Below are positions 48,667-58,556 of a stretch of DNA of 64,000 nucleotides, in pieces (position 1 is the first letter of the stretch; each line of letters opens with the position of its first letter). The position numbers and the translations under genes were made by a program. The notes beneath the pieces are model-generated. The model made no database searches and was not told the origin of the DNA. It saw only the letters and a program-made list of their open reading frames with translations. Origin of the DNA: an uncultured Eubacteriales bacterium (GTDB lineage: Bacteria > Bacillota > Clostridia > Christensenellales > UMGS416); NCBI GenBank assembly GCA_900542005.1, contig UQLW01000015.1:1-64000 (forward strand), written 5' to 3'.

Positions 48667-49302
48667 ATGATCTGTTTTCCCATTGTCGTGCCCGGCTCTC
48701 CCTGGGCGAACGGCTACCTGGTTTGGGACGAGGCAAGCGGCCGGGCCTATGCTGTTGACCCGGACCTGACCGGCGGCCTGCTGGAGGCGACCCTATCCCG
48801 GCAGCGCCTGTCGCTTCAGGGTATCCTGCTGACCCATGGGCATTTTGACCATATCGCGTCGGTCGGTGCGCTGAAGCGCCTGTACCCGGAAGCGCAGATC
48901 GCCATACACCGCCTGGACGCAGATAAGCTGACCGACAGCCAAGCCAATCTGTCTGCCTGGCAGGGACAGGCCATCACGGCGCCGGCTGCGGACCGGCTGC
49001 TGCAGGAGGGGGATGAGCTGCCCCTGGGCGGCGAATCTTTGCGCGTGATCCACACGCCGGGCCATACGCCGGGCAGCCTATGCTTTTATGCGCCGGGTTA
49101 CCTTTTCAGCGGCGATACGCTCTTTTGCATGGGCGTCGGGCGCTGGGATTTCCCCGGAGGGGACGGCCGGGCGCTGATCAAGGGCATTCGGGAAAAGCTG
49201 ATGACGCTTCCCGACGATACCCAGGTATTCCCGGGCCATGGCCCAGCTACCACCATCGCCGCTGAGCGGATGGGCAATCCCTACCTGGAGGCAGGCCGAT
49301 GA
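48667..49302 (+). CDS. Metallo-beta-lactamase-fold hydrolase (glyoxalase II-like)
   Basis: A 211-aa hydrolase with the metal motif THGHFDHI (HxHxDH) near residue 56, a further His in HTPGHTPGSLCFY, and the GDTLF and PGHGP segments typical of YqgX-like glyoxalase II relatives. The substrate is probably a thioester. ATG 48667 has GAGGTGGAG upstream. Its TGA overlaps the hemZ ATG. In Firmicutes this gene commonly sits between dtd and hemZ. Confidence 0.9.
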   Translation: MICFPIVVPGSPWANGYLVWDEASGRAYAVDPDLTGGLLEATLSRQRLSLQGILLTHGHFDHIASVGALKRLYPEAQIAIHRLDADKLTDSQANLSAWQGQAITAPAADRLLQEGDELPLGGESLRVIHTPGHTPGSLCFYAPGYLFSGDTLFCMGVGRWDFPGGDGRALIKGIREKLMTLPDDTQVFPGHGPATTIAAERMGNPYLEAGR

Positions 49303-50762
49303 TCGGGCTCAAAACCAATGTACCGGCCGCCGCCCAGGAGCTGGCCGATGTGGCGCGGCTGTTCTATCCCATGGAGACGGTGGGCGAGGGCATGGAGGAG
49401 CCATGCCTGGCCCATGAAATGACGGAGGCGCCTTCAGGCTGGATCCACCGGGTAAGGTGGGTGCGCGGCGGCGCGCAGCGCGAAGCCGCCCTCACGCTGC
49501 CCTACCCGGCGCAGCGGGATCCGGTGGTGGATCTGCGGCTGATCCGCCGGGGGGCAAAGCTGGCAGCTTTCCGGGCCATGCAGGCGCTGGAGGACCGGCG
49601 GCTGCCCTGGGGCGCTTTGACGGGCATCCGGCCCACCAAGCTATTCCGCCAGCTGATCCAGGAGACCGGCAGCGGTGAGGCCGCGGCCCGGGCGCTCACC
49701 GATACCTTTGCGGTGACGGCGCAGCGGGTGGCCCTGGTGCAGGATATCCTGCGGCAGCAGGAGGGGATCTATACCTGGGGGGATGAGCAGTCCATCGATA
49801 TCTATATTGGCATCCCCTTTTGCCGTACCCGATGCCTGTACTGCTCCTTTATCAGCGTGGATATGTCCCGTACCCGCTGCGACATAGGCGGATATGTGGA
49901 CGCGCTGTGCGGGGAGATCGAATGGGGCGGTCAGCTGGTGCGGCAGATGGGCCGCGCCGTCCGCGCCGTTTATGTCGGCGGCGGTACGCCGTCGGCCATC
50001 GGCGTGGAGCCGCTGCGCCGTGTGCTGTCGGCAGCGATGGCCGCTTTTCCCGGCGCTCGGGAATTCACCGTCGAGGCTGGCCGGCCGGATACGCTGGGCG
50101 GCGATATGCTGCCCATGCTGCGGGATATGGGGGTTGGCCGCATATCCATCAACCCGCAGACCCTGTGCGATGAAACCCTGGCCGCCATTGGCCGCGGCCA
50201 TACCAGCGCCCAGGCCTTGGAGGCGGTGGAGCGGGCGTCTGCGCTGGGCTTTGCCCATATCAATATGGATCTAATCATGGGGTTGCCCGGCGAAGGGCTG
50301 AAGCAGGCGGAGGCTACCCTGCGGGGGATCGCAGGGCTTGCGGTGGACAACCTGACCATCCACACCTTAACCATTAAGCGTTCATCGGCCCTGCATGAGC
50401 ATCTGGAGCGCTATCCGCTGCCGGAAACCGGCGAGGTGGAGGCCATGGTGGAGGCCGGCGCGCGCTGCGCACGGCATATGGGCATGCAGCCTTATTACCT
50501 CTACCGCCAGAAGAACCAGCGGGGCAACCTGGAGAACGTAGGCTATACCCGGCCTGGAGCCGCCTGTATCTATAACGTGGATATTATGGAGGAGACCCAC
50601 GACACCCTGGCGCTGGGCGCGGGGGCAATCAGCAAGCACATGCATTTTGCGCAGAACCGGCACGAGCGGCTGCCCCACGCCAAAAGCGTACCGCACTATA
50701 TCGCCCAGCTGCCCGAATACCAGGACAAGCTGAAGGCCTTTTTCCTGGAGGATGAGGGTTAA
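49299..50762 (+). CDS. hemZ: HemZ-type radical SAM protein (coproporphyrinogen dehydrogenase-like)
   Basis: Radical-SAM protein, 487 aa, of the HemN/HemZ family. An N-terminal extension of about 165 residues, typical of HemZ, precedes GIPFCRTRCLYCSF with CxxxCxxC. Relatives oxidise coproporphyrinogen III or act as haem chaperones (HemW). No other haem gene is in the window, so the substrate is open. It overlaps the upstream hydrolase by 4 nt and lies 44 nt before hisS. Confidence 0.88.
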   Translation: MIGLKTNVPAAAQELADVARLFYPMETVGEGMEEPCLAHEMTEAPSGWIHRVRWVRGGAQREAALTLPYPAQRDPVVDLRLIRRGAKLAAFRAMQALEDRRLPWGALTGIRPTKLFRQLIQETGSGEAAARALTDTFAVTAQRVALVQDILRQQEGIYTWGDEQSIDIYIGIPFCRTRCLYCSFISVDMSRTRCDIGGYVDALCGEIEWGGQLVRQMGRAVRAVYVGGGTPSAIGVEPLRRVLSAAMAAFPGAREFTVEAGRPDTLGGDMLPMLRDMGVGRISINPQTLCDETLAAIGRGHTSAQALEAVERASALGFAHINMDLIMGLPGEGLKQAEATLRGIAGLAVDNLTIHTLTIKRSSALHEHLERYPLPETGEVEAMVEAGARCARHMGMQPYYLYRQKNQRGNLENVGYTRPGAACIYNVDIMEETHDTLALGAGAISKHMHFAQNRHERLPHAKSVPHYIAQLPEYQDKLKAFFLEDEG

Positions 50763-50806
50763 AATTTGGATATATACCAGGGCGTGAGCCCGGAGAAGGA
50801 GGAATT

Positions 50807-52075
50807 ATGCTCATTACACAGGCGCCCAAGGGCACCAAGGACCTTCTGCCCAAGGATGTGTACCGGTGGCAGCACATGGAGGCGGTGATGCGCTCGGTCT
50901 GCCGCAGCTTTGGCTTCCGGGAGATCCGCGTACCGATTTTTGAACATACGGAGCTTTTCCTGCGCGGCGTCGGCGATACCACCGACATTGTGCAGAAGGA
51001 AATGTATACCTTCAAGGATAAGGGCGACCGCTCCATCACCCTGCGGCCGGAGGGGACGGCCGGCGTCGGGCGCGCCTTTATTGAGAATAAGCTGTTTAAC
51101 GACCCGCTGCCGGCGAAGATGTATTACTGCTATTCGCCCACCTTCCGCTATGAGCGGCCCCAGGCGGGGCGGCTTCGGGAGCATCACCAGTTCGGCGTGG
51201 AGGCCTATGGAGCGTCCGAGCCCTCCATGGACGCCGAGGTGATCCTGCTGGCCATGAAGGTGATTACGGAGCTGGGGCTGAGCGGCCTGGAGGTCAACAT
51301 CAACTCGATCGGCTGCAAGAGCTGCCGCCCGGCCTATATCGAAAAGCTGCGGGCCTTCCTGAAGCCCCATCTCGGCGAGATGTGCGAGACCTGCCGCGAC
51401 CGGTACGACCGCAATGCCCTGCGGATCCTGGATTGCAAATGCCCTGCCTGCAAGGCTGTGGTCGCCCAGGCGCCGGCCATAACCGATTGCCTTTGCGAGG
51501 AATGCGCCAGCCACTTCACAGCGCTCAAGGGGTATCTTGATGATATGGGCGTGACCTATCATGTGAATCCGCTCATCGTCCGGGGGCTGGATTATTATAC
51601 CCGGACCGTTTTCGAGATCATCGCGCCGCAGATCGGCGCGCAGAGCACGGTATGCGGCGGCGGGCGCTATGACGGGCTGCTGGAGGAGCTGGGCGGCCCC
51701 AGCCTGCCGGGCATCGGCTTTGGCATGGGTATGGAGCGGCTGCTGATGGCCCTGGAGATCTATGGCGAAAAGAAGATGGAGGAGCCTGCGCTGCTGGATA
51801 TCTATGTGGCGCCGCTGGGGGCAGGCGCCCGCGCGACGGCCTTCGCGCTGACCCAAACGCTTCGGGATGCAGGGCTGGCTGCCGATCTGGACCATATGGG
51901 CCGTTCGGTCAAGGCGCAGTTTAAGTATGCCGATAAGACCGGCTGCCGCTATGTGGTCGTGCTGGGCGAGGATGAGCTCAAGGACGGCATGGCCAAGATC
52001 CGCGATATGATGAGCAACGAGGAACGCATGGTTCCGCTGGCTGAGGTGGTTGCCTCCCTGGCCGGCGAGAGATAG
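50807..52075 (+). CDS. hisS: Histidyl-tRNA synthetase
   Basis: Class II synthetase, 422 aa. Motif 2 region YCYSPTFRYERPQAGRLREHHQFG, the His-binding RGLDYYTRTVFE, and motif 3 GIGFGMGMERLLMAL are intact, followed by the anticodon-binding domain from about 328. The insertion domain has several cysteine pairs (CKSC, CETC, CKCPAC, CEEC) that may bind zinc. AAGGAGG precedes the ATG. hisS-aspS order is common in Firmicutes; aspS begins 9 nt after its stop. Confidence 0.97.
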   Translation: MLITQAPKGTKDLLPKDVYRWQHMEAVMRSVCRSFGFREIRVPIFEHTELFLRGVGDTTDIVQKEMYTFKDKGDRSITLRPEGTAGVGRAFIENKLFNDPLPAKMYYCYSPTFRYERPQAGRLREHHQFGVEAYGASEPSMDAEVILLAMKVITELGLSGLEVNINSIGCKSCRPAYIEKLRAFLKPHLGEMCETCRDRYDRNALRILDCKCPACKAVVAQAPAITDCLCEECASHFTALKGYLDDMGVTYHVNPLIVRGLDYYTRTVFEIIAPQIGAQSTVCGGGRYDGLLEELGGPSLPGIGFGMGMERLLMALEIYGEKKMEEPALLDIYVAPLGAGARATAFALTQTLRDAGLAADLDHMGRSVKAQFKYADKTGCRYVVVLGEDELKDGMAKIRDMMSNEERMVPLAEVVASLAGER

Positions 52076-52084
52076 GAGGAGCAA

Positions 52085-53881
<1,797 letters not shown>

Positions 53882-53882
53882 C

Positions 53883-54317
53883 ATGCAGCAGGAGCTTAAC
53901 GATGAGATCGGCCAGGTGGTCGCCCTGGAGGACGGCCGCGCTACGGTGATCTTTGACCGCAAAAGCGCCTGCGCCCGCTGCAAGGCCTGCGGCATGTTTG
54001 CCGAGAACCAAAAAAAGGTGGCCATCACCCTGACCGCCCCCCGGGGCGTGGCGGTGGGGGATTGGGTTCGCCTTGTGATGGACAGCCGCTATTACCTGCT
54101 GTCGCTGGCGTTGCTGTATGGGCTTCCCTGCATGGCGCTGGTTGCCGGCGTGGCCCTGGGCTTCGCCCTTTGGGGCGAGGCAGGGCAGCTGGGCGCGGCG
54201 GGCCTGGGCCTTGGCCTCACGGTGACGGTGTATCTGCTTGTCCGCGGGCAGGACAAGCGGTTGGCCCGGTGGCGGCGGGGCAAGCTGGCGCTGGAGCGGG
54301 TGGAGCGCGCGCAATAG
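53883..54317 (+). CDS. RseC/SoxR-reducing family membrane protein
   Basis: A 144-aa protein with an N-terminal soluble part bearing CARCKACGMF (residues about 30-39) and two transmembrane helices (about 72-91 and 98-118) with a basic C-terminus. RseC relatives are linked to Rnf-type electron transfer; the rnf operon is about 8 kb upstream, so a link is possible but unproven. It starts one base after the aspS stop and probably shares its transcript. Confidence 0.82.
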   Translation: MQQELNDEIGQVVALEDGRATVIFDRKSACARCKACGMFAENQKKVAITLTAPRGVAVGDWVRLVMDSRYYLLSLALLYGLPCMALVAGVALGFALWGEAGQLGAAGLGLGLTVTVYLLVRGQDKRLARWRRGKLALERVERAQ

Positions 54318-54370
54318 CGCCGGGCTGCATACAGGCCATAGGGCGGGCCCTGCGGACGGCGTGGGATAGA

Positions 54371-54406
54371 GCGGCACAGGCTTGGGCCTGTGCCGCCTTG
54401 CTTTTT
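54371..54406 (+). terminator. Terminator of the hisS-aspS unit
   Basis: Perfect 11-bp stem GCGGCACAGGC (54371-54381) and GCCTGTGCCGC (54386-54396), loop TTGG, then CTTGCTTTTT. Confidence 0.85.
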
Positions 54407-54529
54407 CCCTTGGGGCAAAGCCTGCCGGCAGCCAGGGTAAGCGCTGCGTGGGGCGGCGGGAAGGCACGGATAAAACGAAGACCGGGATGACTATGGCGCG
54501 GGAACCGCATGATACGGGGAGGATAAGCG

Positions 54530-54940
54530 ATGGATGGAAAACAAGCGAGGGTGGGTATAGGATTATTGGTGGGCGATATGGAACGAATGGTCCGGTTTTA
54601 CCGGGATACCCTGGGCCTTCGCGCGAGATGGGACGGCGGCGATTTCGCAGAGCTTGAGACAGGCAGCGGCAGCCTGGCCCTGTTCATGTATAGCAGGAAA
54701 GCCTTTGCGCAGGCCCTGGGAGCGCGTTACGTCCACCCCCAGGGGATCAATCAGACCTTTGAAATCGCCCTGTGGCTGGCCTCATTCGGTGAGGTGGATG
54801 CCGAATACAGCCGGCTGTCCAAGCTGGACGTACAGTTCCCCCTGGGCGGCCCCCAAACCTTTAGCTTCGGCATCCGCAATTTTTATGTCGCGGATCCGGA
54901 GGGCAATCTCATTGAAATCGGCAGCACAAGCAAAGCCTAG
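54530..54940 (+). CDS. VOC (glyoxalase/bleomycin-resistance) superfamily protein
   Basis: A 136-aa protein of paired beta-alpha-beta-beta-beta modules. It has GLLVGDMERMVRFYRDTLGL at the N-terminus and FYVADPEGNLIEI at the C-terminus, where the glutamate is a metal ligand. Function is unknown; relatives are lyases, dioxygenases or drug-binding proteins. GGAGG lies upstream of the ATG; no promoter is evident. Monocistronic. Confidence 0.85.
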   Translation: MDGKQARVGIGLLVGDMERMVRFYRDTLGLRARWDGGDFAELETGSGSLALFMYSRKAFAQALGARYVHPQGINQTFEIALWLASFGEVDAEYSRLSKLDVQFPLGGPQTFSFGIRNFYVADPEGNLIEIGSTSKA

Positions 54941-55009
54941 CCCATCCCTTGGGCCGATACAAAGCGGATAAAAAGCCTATGGGAGTCCGTTGGGGCGGGC
55001 GCCCGCGCA

Positions 55010-55038
55010 TTGACATTTCTTCCATAAGCAAGTAGAAT
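55010..55038 (+). promoter_or_regulatory. Promoter of glyA
   Basis: TTGACA (55010-55015), 17 nt, TAGAAT (55033-55038). Confidence 0.88.
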
Positions 55039-55088
55039 GACAATATTTAACGGACAAAACCGTAAAAGAAAAGGGGGCATGATGGAAA

Positions 55089-56336
55089 ATGGTGGATCTT
55101 TCGGTCATTCGCAACGTGGATCCGGAGCTGGCGGCGGCAATGGAGCAGGAGCTGGGCAGGCAGCGGGACCACATTGAGCTGATCGCCTCAGAGAACTTTG
55201 TCTCGCCGGCGGTCATGGCTGCGGCAGGCTCTTTCCTGACCAACAAATACGCGGAGGGCTACCCGGGGAAGCGTTATTACGGCGGTTGCCAGTTTGTCGA
55301 TGTGGCCGAGGAGCTGGCCCGCGAACGGGCCTGCCGCCTTTTTGGCGCCGAGCACGCCAATGTGCAGCCCCACTCCGGCGCTCAGGCCAACATGTCGGTG
55401 TATTTTGCGCTGCTTAAGCCGGGGGATACGATCCTGGGCATGAACCTGGCCCACGGCGGCCATCTGACCCACGGCTCCCCGGTCAATATGTCCGGCAGCT
55501 ATTTCCACATCGTCCCCTATGGCGTGCGGGAGGATACCCAGTATATCGATTATGACGAGGTGGAGCGGCTGGCCCTTGCCCATAAGCCCCGGATGATCGT
55601 AGCGGGCGCCAGCGCCTATCCCCGGATCATCGATTTCAAGCGCTTCCGGGAGATCGCCGATCAGGTAGGCGCCTATCTCATGGTGGACATGGCCCACATT
55701 GCCGGCCTGGTGGCGGCGGGATTGCATCCAAGCCCTGTACCCTATGCCGATGTGGTGACGACTACCACCCACAAAACCCTCCGGGGGCCCCGGGGCGGGC
55801 TGATCCTCTGCCGGGAGGCATATGCGGCGGCCATCGACAAGGCGGTATTTCCCGGCATTCAGGGCGGCCCGCTGATGCATGTCATCGCGGCCAAGGCAGT
55901 CGCCTTCCAGGAGGCGCTGAGAGGGGAATTCGCGGCCTATCAGCGGCAGATTGTGGCGAACGCGGCGGCGCTGGCCAAGGGCCTGACCAGCCGCGGGCTT
56001 TCGCTGGTCTCCGGCGGCACGGACAACCACCTGATGCTGCTGGATCTTCGCAACACCGACGTATCGGGCAAGGCGCTGGAGCGGCGGATGGACGAGGCCA
56101 ATATTACCGCCAATAAAAATGCAATCCCCTTTGACCCCAAGAGCCCCTTTATCACCAGCGGCGTGCGGCTGGGCACCCCGGCCGTGACAACCCGCGGCAT
56201 GAAGGAGCCGGAGATGGATGAGATTGCCGGCTGCATTGCATGCCTGCTGGAGGGGCGGGAGCACATCCCCGCCGTGCGGGAGCGGGTGCTGGAGCTGACG
56301 AAGCGCTTCCCCCTTTATGAGGGCGATATCCAGTAG
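55089..56336 (+). CDS. glyA: Serine hydroxymethyltransferase
   Basis: PLP enzyme that converts serine and tetrahydrofolate to glycine and methylene-THF. It is 415 aa. The PLP lysine is K229 in TTTTHKTLRGPRGG; the N-terminal HIELIASENFVSPAVM and YPGKRYYGG are diagnostic. ATG 55089 is used although its GGGGG site is somewhat distant. An MBL-fold gene follows 15 nt after the stop. Confidence 0.97.
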   Translation: MVDLSVIRNVDPELAAAMEQELGRQRDHIELIASENFVSPAVMAAAGSFLTNKYAEGYPGKRYYGGCQFVDVAEELARERACRLFGAEHANVQPHSGAQANMSVYFALLKPGDTILGMNLAHGGHLTHGSPVNMSGSYFHIVPYGVREDTQYIDYDEVERLALAHKPRMIVAGASAYPRIIDFKRFREIADQVGAYLMVDMAHIAGLVAAGLHPSPVPYADVVTTTTHKTLRGPRGGLILCREAYAAAIDKAVFPGIQGGPLMHVIAAKAVAFQEALRGEFAAYQRQIVANAAALAKGLTSRGLSLVSGGTDNHLMLLDLRNTDVSGKALERRMDEANITANKNAIPFDPKSPFITSGVRLGTPAVTTRGMKEPEMDEIAGCIACLLEGREHIPAVRERVLELTKRFPLYEGDIQ

Positions 56337-56351
56337 CGGCAGGAGGGCAAT

Positions 56352-57218
56352 ATGCAGATCTACCAGCTCAAGGAGGCAACGCCCAACAGGATCCAGATGA
56401 TGAGCTATATCTTCCGGGCGGAGGACGGGGCCCTGGCCGTCATGGATGGCGGGAACTGGGGCGATGGCGAGCATCTGCTGGAGGCGCTCAGGGCGGTATC
56501 CGGCTGCCGCAGGCCCCATATAGCCGCCTGGCTGATGACCCACGCCCATCTGGATCATGTGGATGCTTTCCGTTACCTGATGGATTGTCATCCGGGGGAC
56601 TTTTCTTTGGAAAAGCTCTATTATTGCTTTCCATCCCAGCCCTACCTGGACGCCTATGAGCCCGAGGAAGCCCATACGCTCCGGGAGATGACGGAGCTGA
56701 TGGGGAAGATGGCCCCGGACACGCTGCACCGGGTGGAGGGCGGCGAACGGATCTATGTGGGCGGGCTGCGCTTCACCGTGCTGTTGACGCCGGATGAGGC
56801 CCCGAGGGCCAATGTCATCAACAATGCCAGCGTGGTCTACCGGGTGGAGGGCGGCGGCGTAAGCGCGCTCTTTCCAGGCGACCTTGGCGTGGAGGGCGGC
56901 GAGCGGCTGCTGTCGCTTTACGGTCAGGCCCTTAAGAGCGACATCGTCCAGATGGCCCACCATGGGCAGAACGGCGTGGATTATCCGGTCTATGAGGCGG
57001 TGCGCCCGGCCGTCTGCCTGTGGCCCACGCCTCCCTGGCTGTGGGATAACGATCCGGGCAGCGGGTATAATACCGGCATATGGAAAACGCTTTGCGTCCG
57101 CGGCTGGATGCAGGAGCTGGGCGCAGAGCGCCACGCGGCGGCCAAGGACGGGGATTTCCGGCTGACCTGTGAGGATGGCTGTGTTCGGATCGAGAAAATA
57201 TCCTTTACAGGGGTATAA
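56352..57218 (+). CDS. ComEC-like metallo-beta-lactamase-fold protein
   Basis: A 288-aa soluble protein with THAHLDHVDAF near residue 62 (HxHxDH metal site), a GDLGVEG segment and MAHHGQNG near 200, an order found in the C-terminal hydrolase domain of ComEC and in free-standing relatives. No membrane segments. It is co-transcribed with glyA, which suggests no function. The -35 box of the next promoter lies in its last codons. Confidence 0.82.
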   Translation: MQIYQLKEATPNRIQMMSYIFRAEDGALAVMDGGNWGDGEHLLEALRAVSGCRRPHIAAWLMTHAHLDHVDAFRYLMDCHPGDFSLEKLYYCFPSQPYLDAYEPEEAHTLREMTELMGKMAPDTLHRVEGGERIYVGGLRFTVLLTPDEAPRANVINNASVVYRVEGGGVSALFPGDLGVEGGERLLSLYGQALKSDIVQMAHHGQNGVDYPVYEAVRPAVCLWPTPPWLWDNDPGSGYNTGIWKTLCVRGWMQELGAERHAAAKDGDFRLTCEDGCVRIEKISFTGV

Positions 57219-57232
57219 GCCTGTGGTATAAT
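57204..57232 (+). promoter_or_regulatory. Promoter of the pheST T-box operon
   Basis: TTTACA (57204-57209), 17 nt, TATAAT (57227-57232), overlapping the end of the MBL gene. Confidence 0.82.
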
Positions 57233-57238
57233 AAATAA

Positions 57239-57486
57239 AATAGTAAAATGCGTTGATGGAGACAAGTAGCAGGCAGGGCAGGCCCAAGAGAGGATGCGTC
57301 ACCGGCTGAAAGCGCGTCCGGCCCGGCAGCTTGTCGAAATTCCCTCCGGAGCGTCCGCTGAACCTGGAAGTAGGCGGAACGGAAGGCCGCACCGTTATCG
57401 GCGGCATAAGGCCGGCAGGCCCGGCGAATTTGGGTGGTACCACGAAGACAAGGCGCTTCGTCCCTGGGGGACGGAGCGCTTTTTTT
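57239..57486 (+). promoter_or_regulatory. T-box leader, specifier TTC (phenylalanine)
   Basis: Senses uncharged tRNA-Phe. The stem I start GATGGAGACAAGTAG is at about 57255-57269, specifier TTC at 57340-57342, and the T-box AATTTGGGTGGTACCACG at 57427-57444. The terminator arms GCGCTTCGTCC (57453-57463) and GGACGGAGCGC (57469-57479) are followed by seven T residues. The specifier agrees with pheS downstream. Confidence 0.93.
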
Positions 57487-57519
57487 CTCATTTTGACACA
57501 GGAAAAGGAGGATGAATCC

Positions 57520-58545
57520 ATGCAGGAAAAGATCAAGCAGATTGTTTCCGACATACGGGAGCAGCTGGAAAAAATCAACGATAGCCGCGAGCTGGAAGCG
57601 CTGAAGGTAAAGGCCCTGGGCAAAAAGGGCCAGCTGACGGAGCTCATGCGGGGCATGGGCGCGCTTTCCAAGGAGGAGCGGCCCGCCATGGGCAAGCTGG
57701 TGAATGATGCGCGCGCCACGCTGGAAGCGATGCTGGAGAAGCGGGAGTCGGCGCTGGCCGCCAGGGAACGCCAGGCCCGCCTGACCAGCGAGGTGCTGGA
57801 TGTGACCATACCAGGGCGCGAGCCGTCCCTGGGCAACCTGCACCCGCTTACCAAGGTAATCCGTAGGGTGGAAGAGATCTTTCTGGGCATGGGCTTTGAG
57901 ATTGCCGAGGGCCCGGAGGTGGAGCTGGATCATTACAACTTCGAGCTGCTGAACCTGCCCAAGGACCACCCCGCCCGGGATATGCAGGATTCCTTCTTTA
58001 TCAATGAGAACCTCCTGCTGCGTACCCATACCTCCCCGGTGCAGGCGCGCACGATGACCACGAAAAAGCCGCCCATCCGCATCATCTGCCCCGGGCGGGT
58101 CTACCGGGTCGACGAGGTGGACGCCACGCATTCGCCGGTATTCCATCAGATTGAAGGACTGGTAATCGATAAGGGCATCGACATGAGCCACCTGAAGGGC
58201 ACGCTGGACGTCTTTGTGCGGGAATTCTATGGACAGGATGTCCGCACCCGCCTGCGGCCGTCCTTCTTCCCCTTTACCGAGCCTTCGGCGGAGATGGACA
58301 TCTCCTGCTATGTGTGCGATGGAAAGGATCCGGACTGCCGGGTGTGCCACGGCTCCGGCTGGATCGAGGTGCTGGGCTGCGGCGTGGTGAACCCCAAGGT
58401 GCTGACCCTGTGCGGCATCGATCCTCAGGAATATTCCGGCTTTGCCTTTGGATTGGGCTGGGACCGGATCACCAACGGGAAATATGGGATCAGCGATTTG
58501 CGGCTGCTCTTTGAAAACGACCTGCGCTTCCTGCGCCAGTTCTAG
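57520..58545 (+). CDS. pheS: Phenylalanyl-tRNA synthetase alpha subunit
   Basis: Catalytic subunit of the alpha2-beta2 class IIc synthetase, 341 aa. N-terminal coiled coil (about 1-85), then motif 2 THTSPVQARTM and CPGRVYRVDEVDATHSP, and motif 3 GFAFGLGWDRI. AGGAGG at 57506-57511 sets ATG 57520; a longer in-frame reading runs back through the T-box and is not real. pheT follows 11 nt after the stop. Confidence 0.97.
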   Translation: MQEKIKQIVSDIREQLEKINDSRELEALKVKALGKKGQLTELMRGMGALSKEERPAMGKLVNDARATLEAMLEKRESALAARERQARLTSEVLDVTIPGREPSLGNLHPLTKVIRRVEEIFLGMGFEIAEGPEVELDHYNFELLNLPKDHPARDMQDSFFINENLLLRTHTSPVQARTMTTKKPPIRIICPGRVYRVDEVDATHSPVFHQIEGLVIDKGIDMSHLKGTLDVFVREFYGQDVRTRLRPSFFPFTEPSAEMDISCYVCDGKDPDCRVCHGSGWIEVLGCGVVNPKVLTLCGIDPQEYSGFAFGLGWDRITNGKYGISDLRLLFENDLRFLRQF

Positions 58546-58556
58546 GAGGAAACAAG

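Noticed and set aside
57331..57519. N-terminal extension of pheS
   Set aside because: It lies inside the T-box leader and terminator; the ribosome site at 57506-57511 and normal PheS length fix ATG 57520.
55188..57890. Antisense open frame of 900 codons opposite glyA, an MBL gene and the Phe T-box
   Set aside because: It crosses a riboswitch and three sense features and shows no recognisable domain.
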